The notes beneath the pieces are model-generated. The model was not told the DNA's origin and made no database searches. It worked only from the letters and a program-made list of their open reading frames with translations. Positions 15,278 through 24,588 of a stretch of 51,571 bases of DNA are shown here, piece after piece (position 1 is the stretch's first letter; every line of letters starts with the position of its first letter). The translations under genes were made by a program, and so were the position numbers. This DNA comes from JBBSNV01 sp964458605 (lineage in GTDB: Bacteria; Pseudomonadota; Alphaproteobacteria; Reyranellales; JAQSWP01), in assembly GCA_964458605.1 (NCBI GenBank), contig CAYWLS010000028.1, positions 1-51,571 of the forward strand, read 5' to 3'.

Positions 15278-16308
15278 GAGGAAATGCTCCTGATCTGGTC
15301 GTCGAGATCGTCGGCGACGAAGGCCTGCACGATCTCGTCGATCGACTGGTCGACGGTGAAACCCAGTCGCTCGGCGCGCGCGCCGTGGCTGGCGCGCGGC
15401 CAGCCGTCGACGATCTTCTGCGTGGCGGCGTCCGGCTGCCACAATACCCGGCCGGTCTTGCGGTTGCCGGCGTTGCGCTTCATGGCCGCTTCCATTTCCG
15501 CCGCCGTCACCGAGATGCCGCTCAGCAGCAGGCTGCGCGAGAAGCCGAAGGCATCGCCGGGCAGTTCGTGGGCGCGGATGAAGGCGTCGATGACCCGGCG
15601 CGGCGACAGGCAGGCCATGGCGCTGTCCGGCCGCACCGGACAGACCGCGTCGACGCCGGACAGCGGCTCGCGGACGATCGAGCTGGCCCAGGTCGAGGCC
15701 GCCTTGTTGGGCCGGCCGGTGCGCACGGTGATGGTCGGCAGGCGCAACGCCCTTCCGTCGAGATAGCCCTTGCGCGAATAGTCGTTGAGCAGCAATTCGC
15801 CGGCCGCCTTCTGCGTGCCGTAGGAGGTCTGCGGCGTCAGCGCCGTGGCGTCGGTCACGGTGGCCGGCAGCTCGCCGCCATAGGCCGCGATCGAGGAGGC
15901 GAACACCAGCCGCGCCGGCCGCTGCAGCCGGCGGCAGGCTTCCAGCACGTTGCGCGTGCCGTCGAGATTGACGCTGTAGCCGAGATCGAAATCGGCCTCG
16001 GCGCCGGCCGACACCACGGCGGCGAGATGGAACACCGAATGGGTGTCGTGTCCGATCAGCTTTTCCACCTGATCGGGATCGGCAATGTCCCCGGCCACGG
16101 TCAGCACCCGCCCGTCGCCCTCGCCCAAACCCTCGCCCAAACCCGCGCCCAAACCCGCGCCGGCTGGCGCCAAGCCGGTGTCGAACAGCACCAGCTCCTC
16201 GATGGTCTCCGGCTTGCCGGACGGGCCGGTCAACTGGCCCTCGGCCAGCAGGCGATGGGCCAGCTTCCTGCCCAGGAACCCGGCGCCGCCGGTGATGACG
16301 ACCTTCAT
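15274..16308 (-). CDS. NAD-dependent epimerase/dehydratase, D-erythronate dehydrogenase-like
   Basis: 344-residue short-chain (extended SDR) enzyme. The NAD-binding motif is GGAGFLG at the N-terminus, then HLAAVVS, SSIAAYG and the catalytic YGTQK. The C-half (RTGRPNKAASTWASSIVREPLSG..CPV) matches DenD-like proteins, which oxidise D-erythronate in four-carbon acid-sugar catabolism. The partner genes (otnK, otnC, otnI) are absent here, so the substrate is open. A Gly-Leu-Gly repeat near residue 55 comes from a 12-bp tandem repeat in the gene. It lies 29 bases downstream of the lipoprotein gene on the same strand. Confidence 0.82.
   Translation of the reverse strand: MKVVITGGAGFLGRKLAHRLLAEGQLTGPSGKPETIEELVLFDTGLAPAGAGLGAGLGEGLGEGDGRVLTVAGDIADPDQVEKLIGHDTHSVFHLAAVVSAGAEADFDLGYSVNLDGTRNVLEACRRLQRPARLVFASSIAAYGGELPATVTDATALTPQTSYGTQKAAGELLLNDYSRKGYLDGRALRLPTITVRTGRPNKAASTWASSIVREPLSGVDAVCPVRPDSAMACLSPRRVIDAFIRAHELPGDAFGFSRSLLLSGISVTAAEMEAAMKRNAGNRKTGRVLWQPDAATQKIVDGWPRASHGARAERLGFTVDQSIDEIVQAFVADDLDDQIRSISS
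16122..16157. repeat. 12-bp tandem triplication inside the epimerase gene
   Basis: Three consecutive 12-base units, CGCCCAAACCCT at 16122 then CGCCCAAACCCG at 16134 and 16146. In the protein it inserts a repeated Gly-Leu-Gly-Glu/Ala tetrapeptide between the first and second Rossmann strands, where other family members have a short loop. The frame is kept. Confidence 0.88.
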
Positions 16309-16337
16309 GCCAAAGCTCCGTGGCGGTTCGCGCGCCG

Positions 16338-16604
16338 CTACCTGTTCCTGCTGGTGTCGGTGGCCTGCAGCTGCACGGTGTCGCCGGTGATGATGAACAC
16401 CACGTCGCCGTTGGAACCCTTGTAGCGCCAGGTCTCCAGCGGCCCGACCTTGGTGATGTCGTCGGCCGGGCCCAGCACCGCCTGCAGCTCGGCCTTGGTC
16501 TTGACGTTCTCCGACTTGCGCAGCAGCTCTTCCTTGGTCGGCTTGCCGCACGCCGCCAGCGCCAGCAGCATGGCGATGGCCAGCCATCGGCCGAATTTGC
16601 TCAT
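16338..16604 (-). CDS. Small lipoprotein, SmpA/BamE-like fold possible
   Basis: 88 residues. A lipoprotein signal has lipobox LAAC at residues 16-19, followed by GKPTKEELLRKSENVKTKAELQAVLGPADDITKVGPLETWRYKGSNGDVVFIITGDTVQLQ. The pattern of helix, ...VLGPAD, then WRYKGS and strands resembles the SmpA/OmlA small outer-membrane lipoproteins, but it is shorter and I call the fold only tentatively. It lies 26 bases after the aminotransferase gene and 29 before the epimerase gene, in one leftward operon. Confidence 0.78.
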   Translation of the reverse strand: MSKFGRWLAIAMLLALAACGKPTKEELLRKSENVKTKAELQAVLGPADDITKVGPLETWRYKGSNGDVVFIITGDTVQLQATDTSRNR

Positions 16605-16630
16605 GTCGTCCGCTCCCTGCGCGCCCGGCT

Positions 16631-17986
<1,356 letters not shown>

Positions 17987-18074
17987 GGGTCGACCTTTCA
18001 CGTCATGCGTTTGCGACAGATTTGGCGCACGCTAGCATGTCGGACAAGCCCCGCACCAGACCGGGCCTCCCGCC

Positions 18075-18616
18075 ATGGATGTCGTCGATCAACTTATGGA
18101 CGTGTTGCGCACCGGCTCGCAGGCCGTCTGCGGCGAGCGCGTCAGCCGGTTCGGGCGCGCCCTGCAATGCGCCTTGTTCGCCGAAAAGTCGCAGGCCGAA
18201 CCGGCGCTGGTGGCGGCGGCGCTGCTGCACGATATCGGCGCCGTGCCGCCGAGCGGCTAAGGCAAGGCCATGAAGGCCGGCATCGACCAGCGGCACGAGC
18301 ACAGCGGGGCCGACTGCCTGGCGCGCCGCTTCCCGCCCGCCGTCGGCGAGCCGGTGCGCCTGCATGTCGCGGCCAAGCGCTATCTGTGCGCCACCGATCC
18401 GGGCTGCTTCGCCCGCCTGTCGCCGTCTCGGTGCGCAGCCTGGCGCTGCAGGGCGGCTCGATGGCCGCCGACCCGGCCGAAGCCTTCGCCGCCGATCCCC
18501 ACGCTGCCGACGCGGTGCGCCTGCGCCAGTGGGACGAACAGGGCAAGGTGGCCGGCCTGCCGACGCCGGACCTGGCGCATTTTGCGCCGCTGTTGCGCAG
18601 GCTGCGCATTCGCTGA
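18075..18616 (+). pseudogene. Broken PhnZ-like HD-domain oxygenase gene (phosphonate type)
   Basis: Reads as the HDIG protein associated with phosphonate degradation operons: MDVVDQLMDVL..., SRFGRALQCALFAEKSQAEPALVAAALLHDIG. An in-frame TAA at 18258-18260 interrupts it, and the same frame then continues GIDQRHEHSGADCLARRFP and EPVRLHVAAKRYLCATDP. Near 18430 a one-base loss shifts the frame. The true C-terminus continues in the new frame as SVRSLALQGGSMAADPAEAFAADP..., LRQWDEQGKV, ending LLRRLRIR at 18616. Intact relatives are iron oxygenases cleaving hydroxylated 2-aminoethylphosphonate. Two independent lesions argue for real decay. Confidence 0.78.
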
Positions 18617-18725
18617 CCGGCGCCTGCCGCCAAAACCGGCAGCCGAGGCGCTTCGCTCCGAAGCCGAAATCTGTACAATCGGCGCCGGCGGCGATGGTCG
18701 ACGGCTGAGGCAAGAGGAAGACACG

Positions 18726-19751
18726 ATGAAGCTGGGCTGGATTGCGCGCGCTGCGGCGGTGGCTGCCGCGGCCTGGTTGCTTGTCGCGCCCGTCCAGGCC
18801 CAGACCAGGCTGACGGTCTACACGCCGCTGGAGCAGGATCGCATCGACGCCTATCGCAAGCAGTTCGAGGCCGACGTCAAGGGCATCGAGCTGACCGTGG
18901 TGCGCGATTCCAGCGCTGCGCTGGCCAGCCGCCTGGTCGCCGAGAAAGACAATCCGCGCGCCGATGTGGTGTGGGGTCTGTCGGGCACGGCGCTGACCTC
19001 GTTGAACGGCCTTGGCCTGCTCGAGCCTTACGCACCCGCCGGGCTCGGCGCGGTGGCGGCGCCCTATCGCGACAGCGCCGATCCGCCGGGCTGGGTCGGC
19101 ATGGATGCCCATGCCGCGGTGGTCTGCTTCAACACCGCCGAGGCCGAGGAGAAGAAGCTGCCGGCGCCGAAAACCTGGAAGGATCTGGTCGATCCACGCT
19201 ATCGCAACGAGATCGCCATGCCCAGCCCCGCCGCGTCCGACACCGGCTACATGATCGTGGCCGGCTGGCTGCAGCAGATGGGCGAGGAGGCGGGCTGGAA
19301 ATTCATGGACGCGCTGCACGCCAATATCGCCGTCTATACCCAGTCCGGCTCGCGTCCCTGCCGCCAGGCCGGGGCCGGCAAATACGCCATCGGCCTGTCG
19401 GCCGATGCGCGCGGCGCGGAGGTCAAGACCAAGGGCGCGCCGATCGACCTGATCTGGCCGGGCGAAGGGCTGGGCTGGGACATCGAGGGCAGCGCCATCG
19501 TCAGGGGCAGCAAGAGCCTCGAGGCCGCGCAGAAATTCCTCGATTGGAGCGCCGGCCCTGCCGCAATCGCGCTTCATGCCGCGGGCTCGCCCCTGCTCGC
19601 CACGCCCCGCATCGCGCCGCCGCTGCCCTTCATGCCGGACGACCTGCAGGGCAAGCTGATCAAGATCGACCTGGCGTGGATGGCGCAGAATCGCGACCGC
19701 ATCCTGGCGGAATGGACCAAGCGCTACGACAGCAAGAGCGAGCCCAAATAG
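18726..19751 (+). CDS. Periplasmic iron/2-aminoethylphosphonate-type ABC substrate-binding protein
   Basis: 341 residues with a signal peptide (about 1-26, ending VQAQ). The two-lobe binding fold of the Fbp/PhnS2 group opens TRLTVYTPLEQDRIDAYRKQFE, then NPRADVVWGLSGTALTSLNGLGLLEPYAP, a good match to the putative 2-aminoethylphosphonate-binding proteins. There is no permease or ATPase gene next to it. The neighbouring broken PhnZ-like gene supports a phosphonate link; iron(III) or another anion is the alternative. Ribosome site AAGAGGAAG before the ATG. Confidence 0.8.
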   Translation: MKLGWIARAAAVAAAAWLLVAPVQAQTRLTVYTPLEQDRIDAYRKQFEADVKGIELTVVRDSSAALASRLVAEKDNPRADVVWGLSGTALTSLNGLGLLEPYAPAGLGAVAAPYRDSADPPGWVGMDAHAAVVCFNTAEAEEKKLPAPKTWKDLVDPRYRNEIAMPSPAASDTGYMIVAGWLQQMGEEAGWKFMDALHANIAVYTQSGSRPCRQAGAGKYAIGLSADARGAEVKTKGAPIDLIWPGEGLGWDIEGSAIVRGSKSLEAAQKFLDWSAGPAAIALHAAGSPLLATPRIAPPLPFMPDDLQGKLIKIDLAWMAQNRDRILAEWTKRYDSKSEPK

Positions 19752-19833
19752 CGGCGCACAAATAGCGGTGCCTCGATAGCGGGCGCCGCAAATCGGCCGC
19801 AATGCCGACCCGCAATGATGTGGCAGGGACATC

Positions 19834-20981
19834 ATGGGCAATCGCCGGCTTTACGATCTGGTGGTGGTGGGCGGCAGCTTCGCCGGGCTGATCGCCGCCC
19901 GCAGCGCGGCGTTGCTGGGCTTGCGCGTGGCGCTGCTGGAGCGCAAGCACGACGTCGGCGACCGGGTCCGCTCGACCGGCATCCTGGTCAAGGAAGCGGC
20001 CGAGGAGCTGGATTTCCCGCGCCGCCTGGCGCGCACCGTGCGCGGCGTGCGGCTCTACGGTCCCAAGCTGCGCGCGGTCGATCTGCACTCGCCGGGCTAC
20101 TACTTCCTCGCCACCGACACGCCCAACCTGCTGCGTTGGCTGGCCGATCAGGCGCGCGAGGCCGGCGTCGCGATCATGGCCGGCCGCGCCTTTGGCGGCT
20201 TTCGGCGCGAAGGCGAATTGCTGGCGCTGGGCGATATCGCCGCGCGCTACCTGCTGGGCGCCGACGGGCCGCGCTCGGCGGTGGCGCGCGCCGCCGGGCT
20301 GGGCCTGAACCGCCACTTCCTGGTCGGCAGCGAGATCGAGTTCGATGGCGATCTCGGCGGCGATCTCGGCGGCGATCTCGGCGGTGCCGATAACGGCTTG
20401 TTGCACTGCCTGCTCGATTCGCGGATCGCGCCCGGCTATATCGGCTGGGTGGTGCCGGGCGTGCACGGCATCCAGGTCGGATTGGCCGTATCGCGCGGCA
20501 AGCGGCCAGCCCTCGGTCCGCTGCTGGACCGCCTCGAGCCGCTGTTCGAATTCAGCCGGCGCCGCTTGCTGGGTCGGCGCGGCGGCCCCATCCCCTGCGG
20601 CGGGCTGGTGCGGCCGCTGGCCACCGACAAGGTGATGCTGATCGGCGACGCCGCCGGCATGGTCTCGCCGCTGACCGCCGGCGGCATCCACAACGCGTTG
20701 CGCTTCGGCCGGCGCGCGGCCCAGGCGATCGCCGACCACCTGCTGGCCGGCGGCCCCGAACCCAGCGCGGCGCTGGCGCGCGAACTGCCGGGCTATGCCC
20801 CAAGGCGGCGCTGCGGCGCCTGCTCGACACCGCCCCGCCCAACCGGCTGCTCGACCAGGCGTTGCGCACCGCGCCGATGCGCGCCTTCGCCCGCCACATC
20901 TATTTCCACAAGCGCATCGCGGCCAGCGAGGACAGCGCCTGGTTCCGCCCCGCCAGCGAATTGCCGGCGCCGCTGCGCTGA
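19834..20981 (+). pseudogene. FAD-dependent geranylgeranyl-reductase-family oxidoreductase, frameshifted near the 3' end
   Basis: Begins with a classic dinucleotide-binding motif VVVGGSFAGLIAARSAALLGLRVALLE, then RSTGILVKEAAEEL, LLGADGPRSAVARAAGL and the second FAD motif VMLIGDAAGMVSPLTAGGIHNALRFGRRAA. After ELPGYAP (near 20800) one base is missing in a run of four C. The natural C-terminus follows in the next frame: KAALRRLLDTAPPNRLLDQALR...YFHKRIAASEDSAW...ELPAPLR, stop at 20979-20981. As sequenced the product would read on in the wrong frame into the next gene. A homopolymer sequencing error is quite possible here. Ribosome site GCAGGGAC. Confidence 0.8.
20347..20382. repeat. 12-bp tandem triplication inside the FAD reductase gene
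   Basis: Three exact units of GGCGATCTCGGC starting at 20347, 20359 and 20371, encoding Gly-Asp-Leu-Gly three times between a strand (EIEFD) and the following segment. It keeps the frame. Confidence 0.9.
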
Positions 20982-21081
20982 ACTCGCGCCTTGCAAGCCT
21001 GTGCAGGCAGTCATTCCCAGATACGATACCGCGCGCCCGACCAAGTTGCTTCACTGGCGCCAATCGACCGGGGAGGACATC

Positions 21082-21918
21082 ATGCCGTCGCAACAGGAAA
21101 AGGCCGCGCAATTCGCCCGCATGCACCAGAGCGGCTGCTTCGTGCTGCCCAATGCCTGGGACATGGGCAGCGCCGCGCTGATCGCCGAGGCCGGCTTCAA
21201 GGCCATGGCCACCACCTCTGCCGGCGTGGCCTTCGCCTATGGCTTCGCCGACGGCGAGTTCATCAGCCGCGACCGCATGCTGGAGATCTGCGGCGAGATC
21301 GCCCGGCGCATGCCGATCCCGGTGACCGCCGATCTGGAGGCTGGCTACGGCACCGAGCCGGCGGCCGTCGCCGAGACGGTCAAGCGCGCCATCGCCGCCG
21401 GCATCGTCGGCTGCAACATCGAGGACGCCGCCCAGGGCAAGCTGTTCGATTTCGAGCTGTCGGTGGCGCGCATCAAGGCGGGCGTCGAGGCCGCCAGGCA
21501 GGCCGGCCTGCCCGATTTCGTGCTCAACGCCCGCACCGATCCCTATCTAAAGCGCTTCGGCACGGCCGAGCAGTGCTTCGAGGAAGCGGTGCGCCGCGCC
21601 AATGCCTATATCGCCGCCGGCGCCAAATGCGCCTTCATTCCCGGCCCCAGCGATGCCGCCACGGCGACAAGACTGGCGCAGGCGATCGCGGGGCCGATCA
21701 ACCTGTCGGGCGTGCTGGCCGGCGTACTGCCGCCGCTGGCCGAGATGAAGAAGACCGGCATACGCCGCATCTCCCTGGGCGGCAGCCTGATGCAGTCGAG
21801 CTATGGCTGGCTGCGCAACACGCTCAAGCCGCTGGCCACCGACGATGCCGCCTTCACCTATGCCAAGGAGTCGGTCGGCCACGCCGAGTTCGGCGCGCTG
21901 ATGCAGAAATACAAATAA
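21082..21918 (+). CDS. Isocitrate lyase/PEP mutase superfamily enzyme
   Basis: 278 residues, alpha/beta barrel. Motifs are LPNAWDMGSAALIAEAGFKAMATTSAGVAFAYGFADGE, VTADLEAGYG (metal-binding acid region), GCNIEDAAQGKLFDF and LNARTDPYLKRFG. PEP mutases carry EDKxxPKxNS and methylisocitrate lyases carry KRCGH; neither motif is present, so this belongs to the large uncharacterised branch, most likely a C-C or C-P lyase on a 2-oxoacid. The ribosome site GGGGAGGACATC abuts the ATG. It is next to the phosphonate-like relics, which makes a C-P substrate worth considering but not shown. Confidence 0.85.
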   Translation: MPSQQEKAAQFARMHQSGCFVLPNAWDMGSAALIAEAGFKAMATTSAGVAFAYGFADGEFISRDRMLEICGEIARRMPIPVTADLEAGYGTEPAAVAETVKRAIAAGIVGCNIEDAAQGKLFDFELSVARIKAGVEAARQAGLPDFVLNARTDPYLKRFGTAEQCFEEAVRRANAYIAAGAKCAFIPGPSDAATATRLAQAIAGPINLSGVLAGVLPPLAEMKKTGIRRISLGGSLMQSSYGWLRNTLKPLATDDAAFTYAKESVGHAEFGALMQKYK

Positions 21919-21924
21919 TTCCGC

Positions 21925-21990
21925 CGTGCCGGGCGAAGCGAAGCACCTTGCCGCCTTGCAGGCAGCCTCGCTGTCGAGGCAAGGCCTTTG
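21925..21990. repeat. Intergenic element with AGCGAAGCACCTTGCCGCC word
   Basis: Sits between convergent genes. It contains GCGAAGCGAAGCACCTTGCC followed by a weak stem CCTTGCC...GGCAAGG. The AGCGAAGCA-CTTGCCGC word recurs at 38671 with one change and, more diverged, at 41627. Confidence 0.5.
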
Positions 21991-22008
21991 GCTGCGCACG
22001 GGCCGACG

Positions 22009-22434
22009 TTATCGTTTGCGCGGCACCACCGAGAACACGCCGCTGGCCCGCGCGATGCGCCTGTCGCCGACCGTCAGATAGCAATTGGCGAAGCCCAGCC
22101 GCTTGCCGCACGACGACGTTTCGACCGTCACGCTCAGCCAGTCGCCGATCGTGGCCGAGGCGAGGAAATCGATGGTCAGCGACGCCGTCACCAGGGTCAG
22201 GCCGGGATCGCGCAACCCCATGACGCCGATATTGTAGCCCAGCGCTTGGTCGGCGATGGCGGTGAGCAGCCCGCCATGCACGTAGCCGCGGCTGTTGCAG
22301 TGGCGTTCCTCGATGCGCAACGCCAGTTCGATGCCCTCGCCACGGCGGCGGCACAGCACCGGTCCGACCATGTCGAGGAACGGCGAGTTGCGCGGCAGCG
22401 GGCCGAATTCGGTCGGGAATGCCAGACTGTCCAT
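22009..22434 (-). CDS. PaaI-type hotdog thioesterase
   Basis: 141 residues, single hotdog domain: an N-terminal strand, the catalytic helix region NSRGYVHGGLLTAIADQALGYN (His-Gly-Gly and Asp), then LVTASLTIDFLASATIGDWLSVTVE and CGKRLGFANCYLTVGDRRIARASGVFSVV. It hydrolyses acyl-CoA thioesters of unknown identity in the cytosol. Stand-alone on the minus strand, 85 bases from the LysR gene stop. Confidence 0.87.
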   Translation of the reverse strand: MDSLAFPTEFGPLPRNSPFLDMVGPVLCRRRGEGIELALRIEERHCNSRGYVHGGLLTAIADQALGYNIGVMGLRDPGLTLVTASLTIDFLASATIGDWLSVTVETSSCGKRLGFANCYLTVGDRRIARASGVFSVVPRKR

Positions 22435-22519
22435 GGCGCGATGATGCGGCCGGCCGCCGCGCCGCGACAGCGAGACTATCGCAAGATCGCTTGCGCAAAA
22501 CGCAACCGATCTGCTCCGG

Positions 22520-23419
22520 CTATGTCGGGGCGGCGATCTCGGCCTTGAGCCAGCGCCGGAAGGCGGCCAGCGGCTTGCGCGCGGCGGCGCCGGGCCGGTA
22601 GAGCAGCCAGTAGCTGTAGTCGAGCGGTACCGTCAGCGCAAACGGCGTCACCAGCCGCTTGTCGCGCAAATAGGGCTCGACCAGCCGGTCGAAGGCCAGC
22701 GCCACGCCCATGCCGTTGGCGGCGGCCTCGTAGAGCAGGTGCAGCGAATCGAACCGCGCCATGCCCTTGGCCCTGAACGGCGCCACCTGGGCCGCCTTCA
22801 GCCAGGCCTCCCAGAAGCCGCGCGGCCGCACCAGCCCCAGCAGCGGATGGTGGGCGAGGTCGTCGGGATTGCACAGGCCGGGCTTGCCCCTGACCAGCGC
22901 CGGCGTCGCCACCGGCGTGCAGCGCAGGCCGAACAGCCGGTCGCCCGCCGTGCCGCCATGGCCGCTTGGGGACGGCGCCTGGGCGATGCGGATCGCGCCA
23001 TCGACGCGCCCCAGATCGGGCTTGCCGCCGGTGGTGCTCAAGCGCAGCTCGATCCCCGGATGGGCGGCGTGGAACCGGTCGAGCCGCGGCAGCAGCCACA
23101 GCACGGCGAAGGATTGCAGCACGTCGAGCTTGAGAAGCTGGCGCTGGCGCGGCGGGCTGACGGCGTCGGACGCCGCCTGCAGCCGGTCGAGCGCCGGCTC
23201 CAGCGCCGCCAGGTAGCGCCGGCCGGCCGTGGTCAGGCGCAGCGTGCGGTTGAAGCGATGGAACAGCGCGATGCCCAGCGCATCCTCCAGTGCCGCCACG
23301 CGCCGGCTGACCGCGGAGACCGAGAGGTTGAGCTGCGCCGCCGCCTGGGTGAAGCTCAGCGCATGCGCCGCCGCGACGAAGGCTTCGATGCCCCTGAGCG
23401 GCGGCAGGCGATCAGGCAT
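22520..23419 (-). CDS. LysR-family regulator, GcvA-like
   Basis: 299 residues. The HTH at about 1-60 has the GcvA subgroup wording LPPLRGIEAFVAAAHALSFTQAAAQLNLSVSAVSRRVAALED, and the effector domain follows. The target is unknown. The start chosen is the ATG giving MPDRLPPLRG; a longer frame reaches 23503 but runs into the repeat element. The upstream neighbour on the same strand is the AcuI gene, separated by a paired-hairpin element. Confidence 0.88.
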   Translation of the reverse strand: MPDRLPPLRGIEAFVAAAHALSFTQAAAQLNLSVSAVSRRVAALEDALGIALFHRFNRTLRLTTAGRRYLAALEPALDRLQAASDAVSPPRQRQLLKLDVLQSFAVLWLLPRLDRFHAAHPGIELRLSTTGGKPDLGRVDGAIRIAQAPSPSGHGGTAGDRLFGLRCTPVATPALVRGKPGLCNPDDLAHHPLLGLVRPRGFWEAWLKAAQVAPFRAKGMARFDSLHLLYEAAANGMGVALAFDRLVEPYLRDKRLVTPFALTVPLDYSYWLLYRPGAAARKPLAAFRRWLKAEIAAPT

Positions 23420-23439
23420 TGGCTGCGAAAAATGCCGGC

Positions 23440-23577
23440 ACCCCGGAAGCGCGCCGCTGAGCAACGCGAAGCGCCGCGCTATCCGGGGGCCATGTCGATC
23501 CATAACACGGCCGTCGTGTGTCGAGAAATAGACCCCGGCTCGCGCTCATCGGAATGAGCGCTTGGCCGGGGTGACGA
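23440..23577. repeat. Paired-hairpin intergenic element, copy A
   Basis: Hairpin 1 (23441-23490) pairs CCCCGGAAGCGCG with CGCGCTATCCGGGG. The linker reads CATGTCGATCCA, then ACGGCCGTCG and GTGTCGAGA. Hairpin 2 (23533-23571) pairs CCCCGGC..CTCAT with ATGAG..GGCCGGGG and is followed by TGACGA. Same design as copies at 45364 and 48827. Confidence 0.8.
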
Positions 23578-23592
23578 CCTTTCTGGTCATGC

Positions 23593-24585
23593 TCAGCTAT
23601 TCACGTCCACTACCAGCCGGCCGCGCACCTGGCCCTTGAGGATCTTGGGACCATAGGGCATCAGGCCGCTGAGCGGCGCCAGCTCGGTCATGGCATCGAG
23701 CTTGTCCAGCGGCAGGTCGGTGGCCAGGCGCTGCCAGGCTTCGACGCGCGGCGCCATCGGCAGCATCACCGAATCGATGCCGTACATGCACACGCCACGC
23801 AGGATGAAGGGCAGGATCGAGCCCGGGAAGGCCGGGCCGGCCGCCAGGCCGCACACCGCCGCCGCGCCGCCGTATTTCACCTGGGCCAGGGCCTTGGCCA
23901 GCATCACGCCCGACACCGTGTCGACCACGCCGGCGAAGCGCTCGCTGAGCAGCGGCCGGTCGGGCGCGCCGGTCAGCTCCTCGCGCGGCATCACGCTGCT
24001 GGCGCCGAGATCCTTGAGATAGGCTTCCAGCTCCGGCCGGCCGCTGGCCGCCACCACGGCGTAGCCCAGCCTGCCCAGGATGGCGACCGCCACCGAGCCG
24101 ACGCCGCCCGCGGCGCCAGTGACCAGCACCTCGCCCTTGTCCTTGGTCACGCCATGCTTCTGCAAGGCCATGACGCACAGCATCGCGGTATAGCCCGCCG
24201 TGCCGATCGCCATGGCGCGCCTGGTCGAGATCGCCTCGGGCAGCTTGACCAGCCATTCGCCCTTGACCCGCGCCCTTGTGGCGTAGCCGCCCCAATGCAG
24301 CTCGCCGACGCGGTAACCGTTCAGCACCGCCTTGTCGCCCGGCTTGAAGTTGGCGTTGCTGGATTGCTCGACCGTGCCGGCCAGGTCGATGCCGCCGACA
24401 TGCGGCCAGATCTTGACCAGCCCGCCGCCGGAGGTCAGCACCAGCCCGTCCTTGTAGTTGAGCGTCGAGTACTCGACCGTGACCGTCACGTCGCCCGCCG
24501 GCAGCCGATCGTCCTCAAGGCTTTGCAGCGCGCCCGCCACCTTGCCGTCCGCGCCTTTGTCCAGCACCAGTGCCTTGAAGCTCAT
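23593..24585 (-). CDS. acuI: Acryloyl-CoA reductase/YhdH-type quinone oxidoreductase
   Basis: 330 residues, medium-chain reductase without the zinc-binding set. Signature parts are FKALVLDK at the start, VEYSTLNYKDGLVLTSGGGLVKIWPHVGGIDLAGTV, the NADPH motif VTGAAGGVGSVAVAILGRLGY and FILRGVCMYGIDSVM. The YhdH/AcuI subgroup reduces acryloyl-CoA to propionyl-CoA with NADPH. It starts three bases after the dihydroorotase stop, so the two are co-transcribed. Confidence 0.9.
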   Translation of the reverse strand: MSFKALVLDKGADGKVAGALQSLEDDRLPAGDVTVTVEYSTLNYKDGLVLTSGGGLVKIWPHVGGIDLAGTVEQSSNANFKPGDKAVLNGYRVGELHWGGYATRARVKGEWLVKLPEAISTRRAMAIGTAGYTAMLCVMALQKHGVTKDKGEVLVTGAAGGVGSVAVAILGRLGYAVVAASGRPELEAYLKDLGASSVMPREELTGAPDRPLLSERFAGVVDTVSGVMLAKALAQVKYGGAAAVCGLAAGPAFPGSILPFILRGVCMYGIDSVMLPMAPRVEAWQRLATDLPLDKLDAMTELAPLSGLMPYGPKILKGQVRGRLVVDVNS

Positions 24586-24588
24586 TCC

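Noticed and set aside
18003..19841. A 612-codon minus-strand frame over the binding protein
   Set aside because: Antisense to a signal-peptide-bearing binding protein; no conserved pattern.
21082..21918. True PEP mutase (phosphonate biosynthesis)
   Set aside because: The EDKxxPKxNS motif is not present (IEDAAQGKLFDF instead) and no phosphonopyruvate decarboxylase is nearby.
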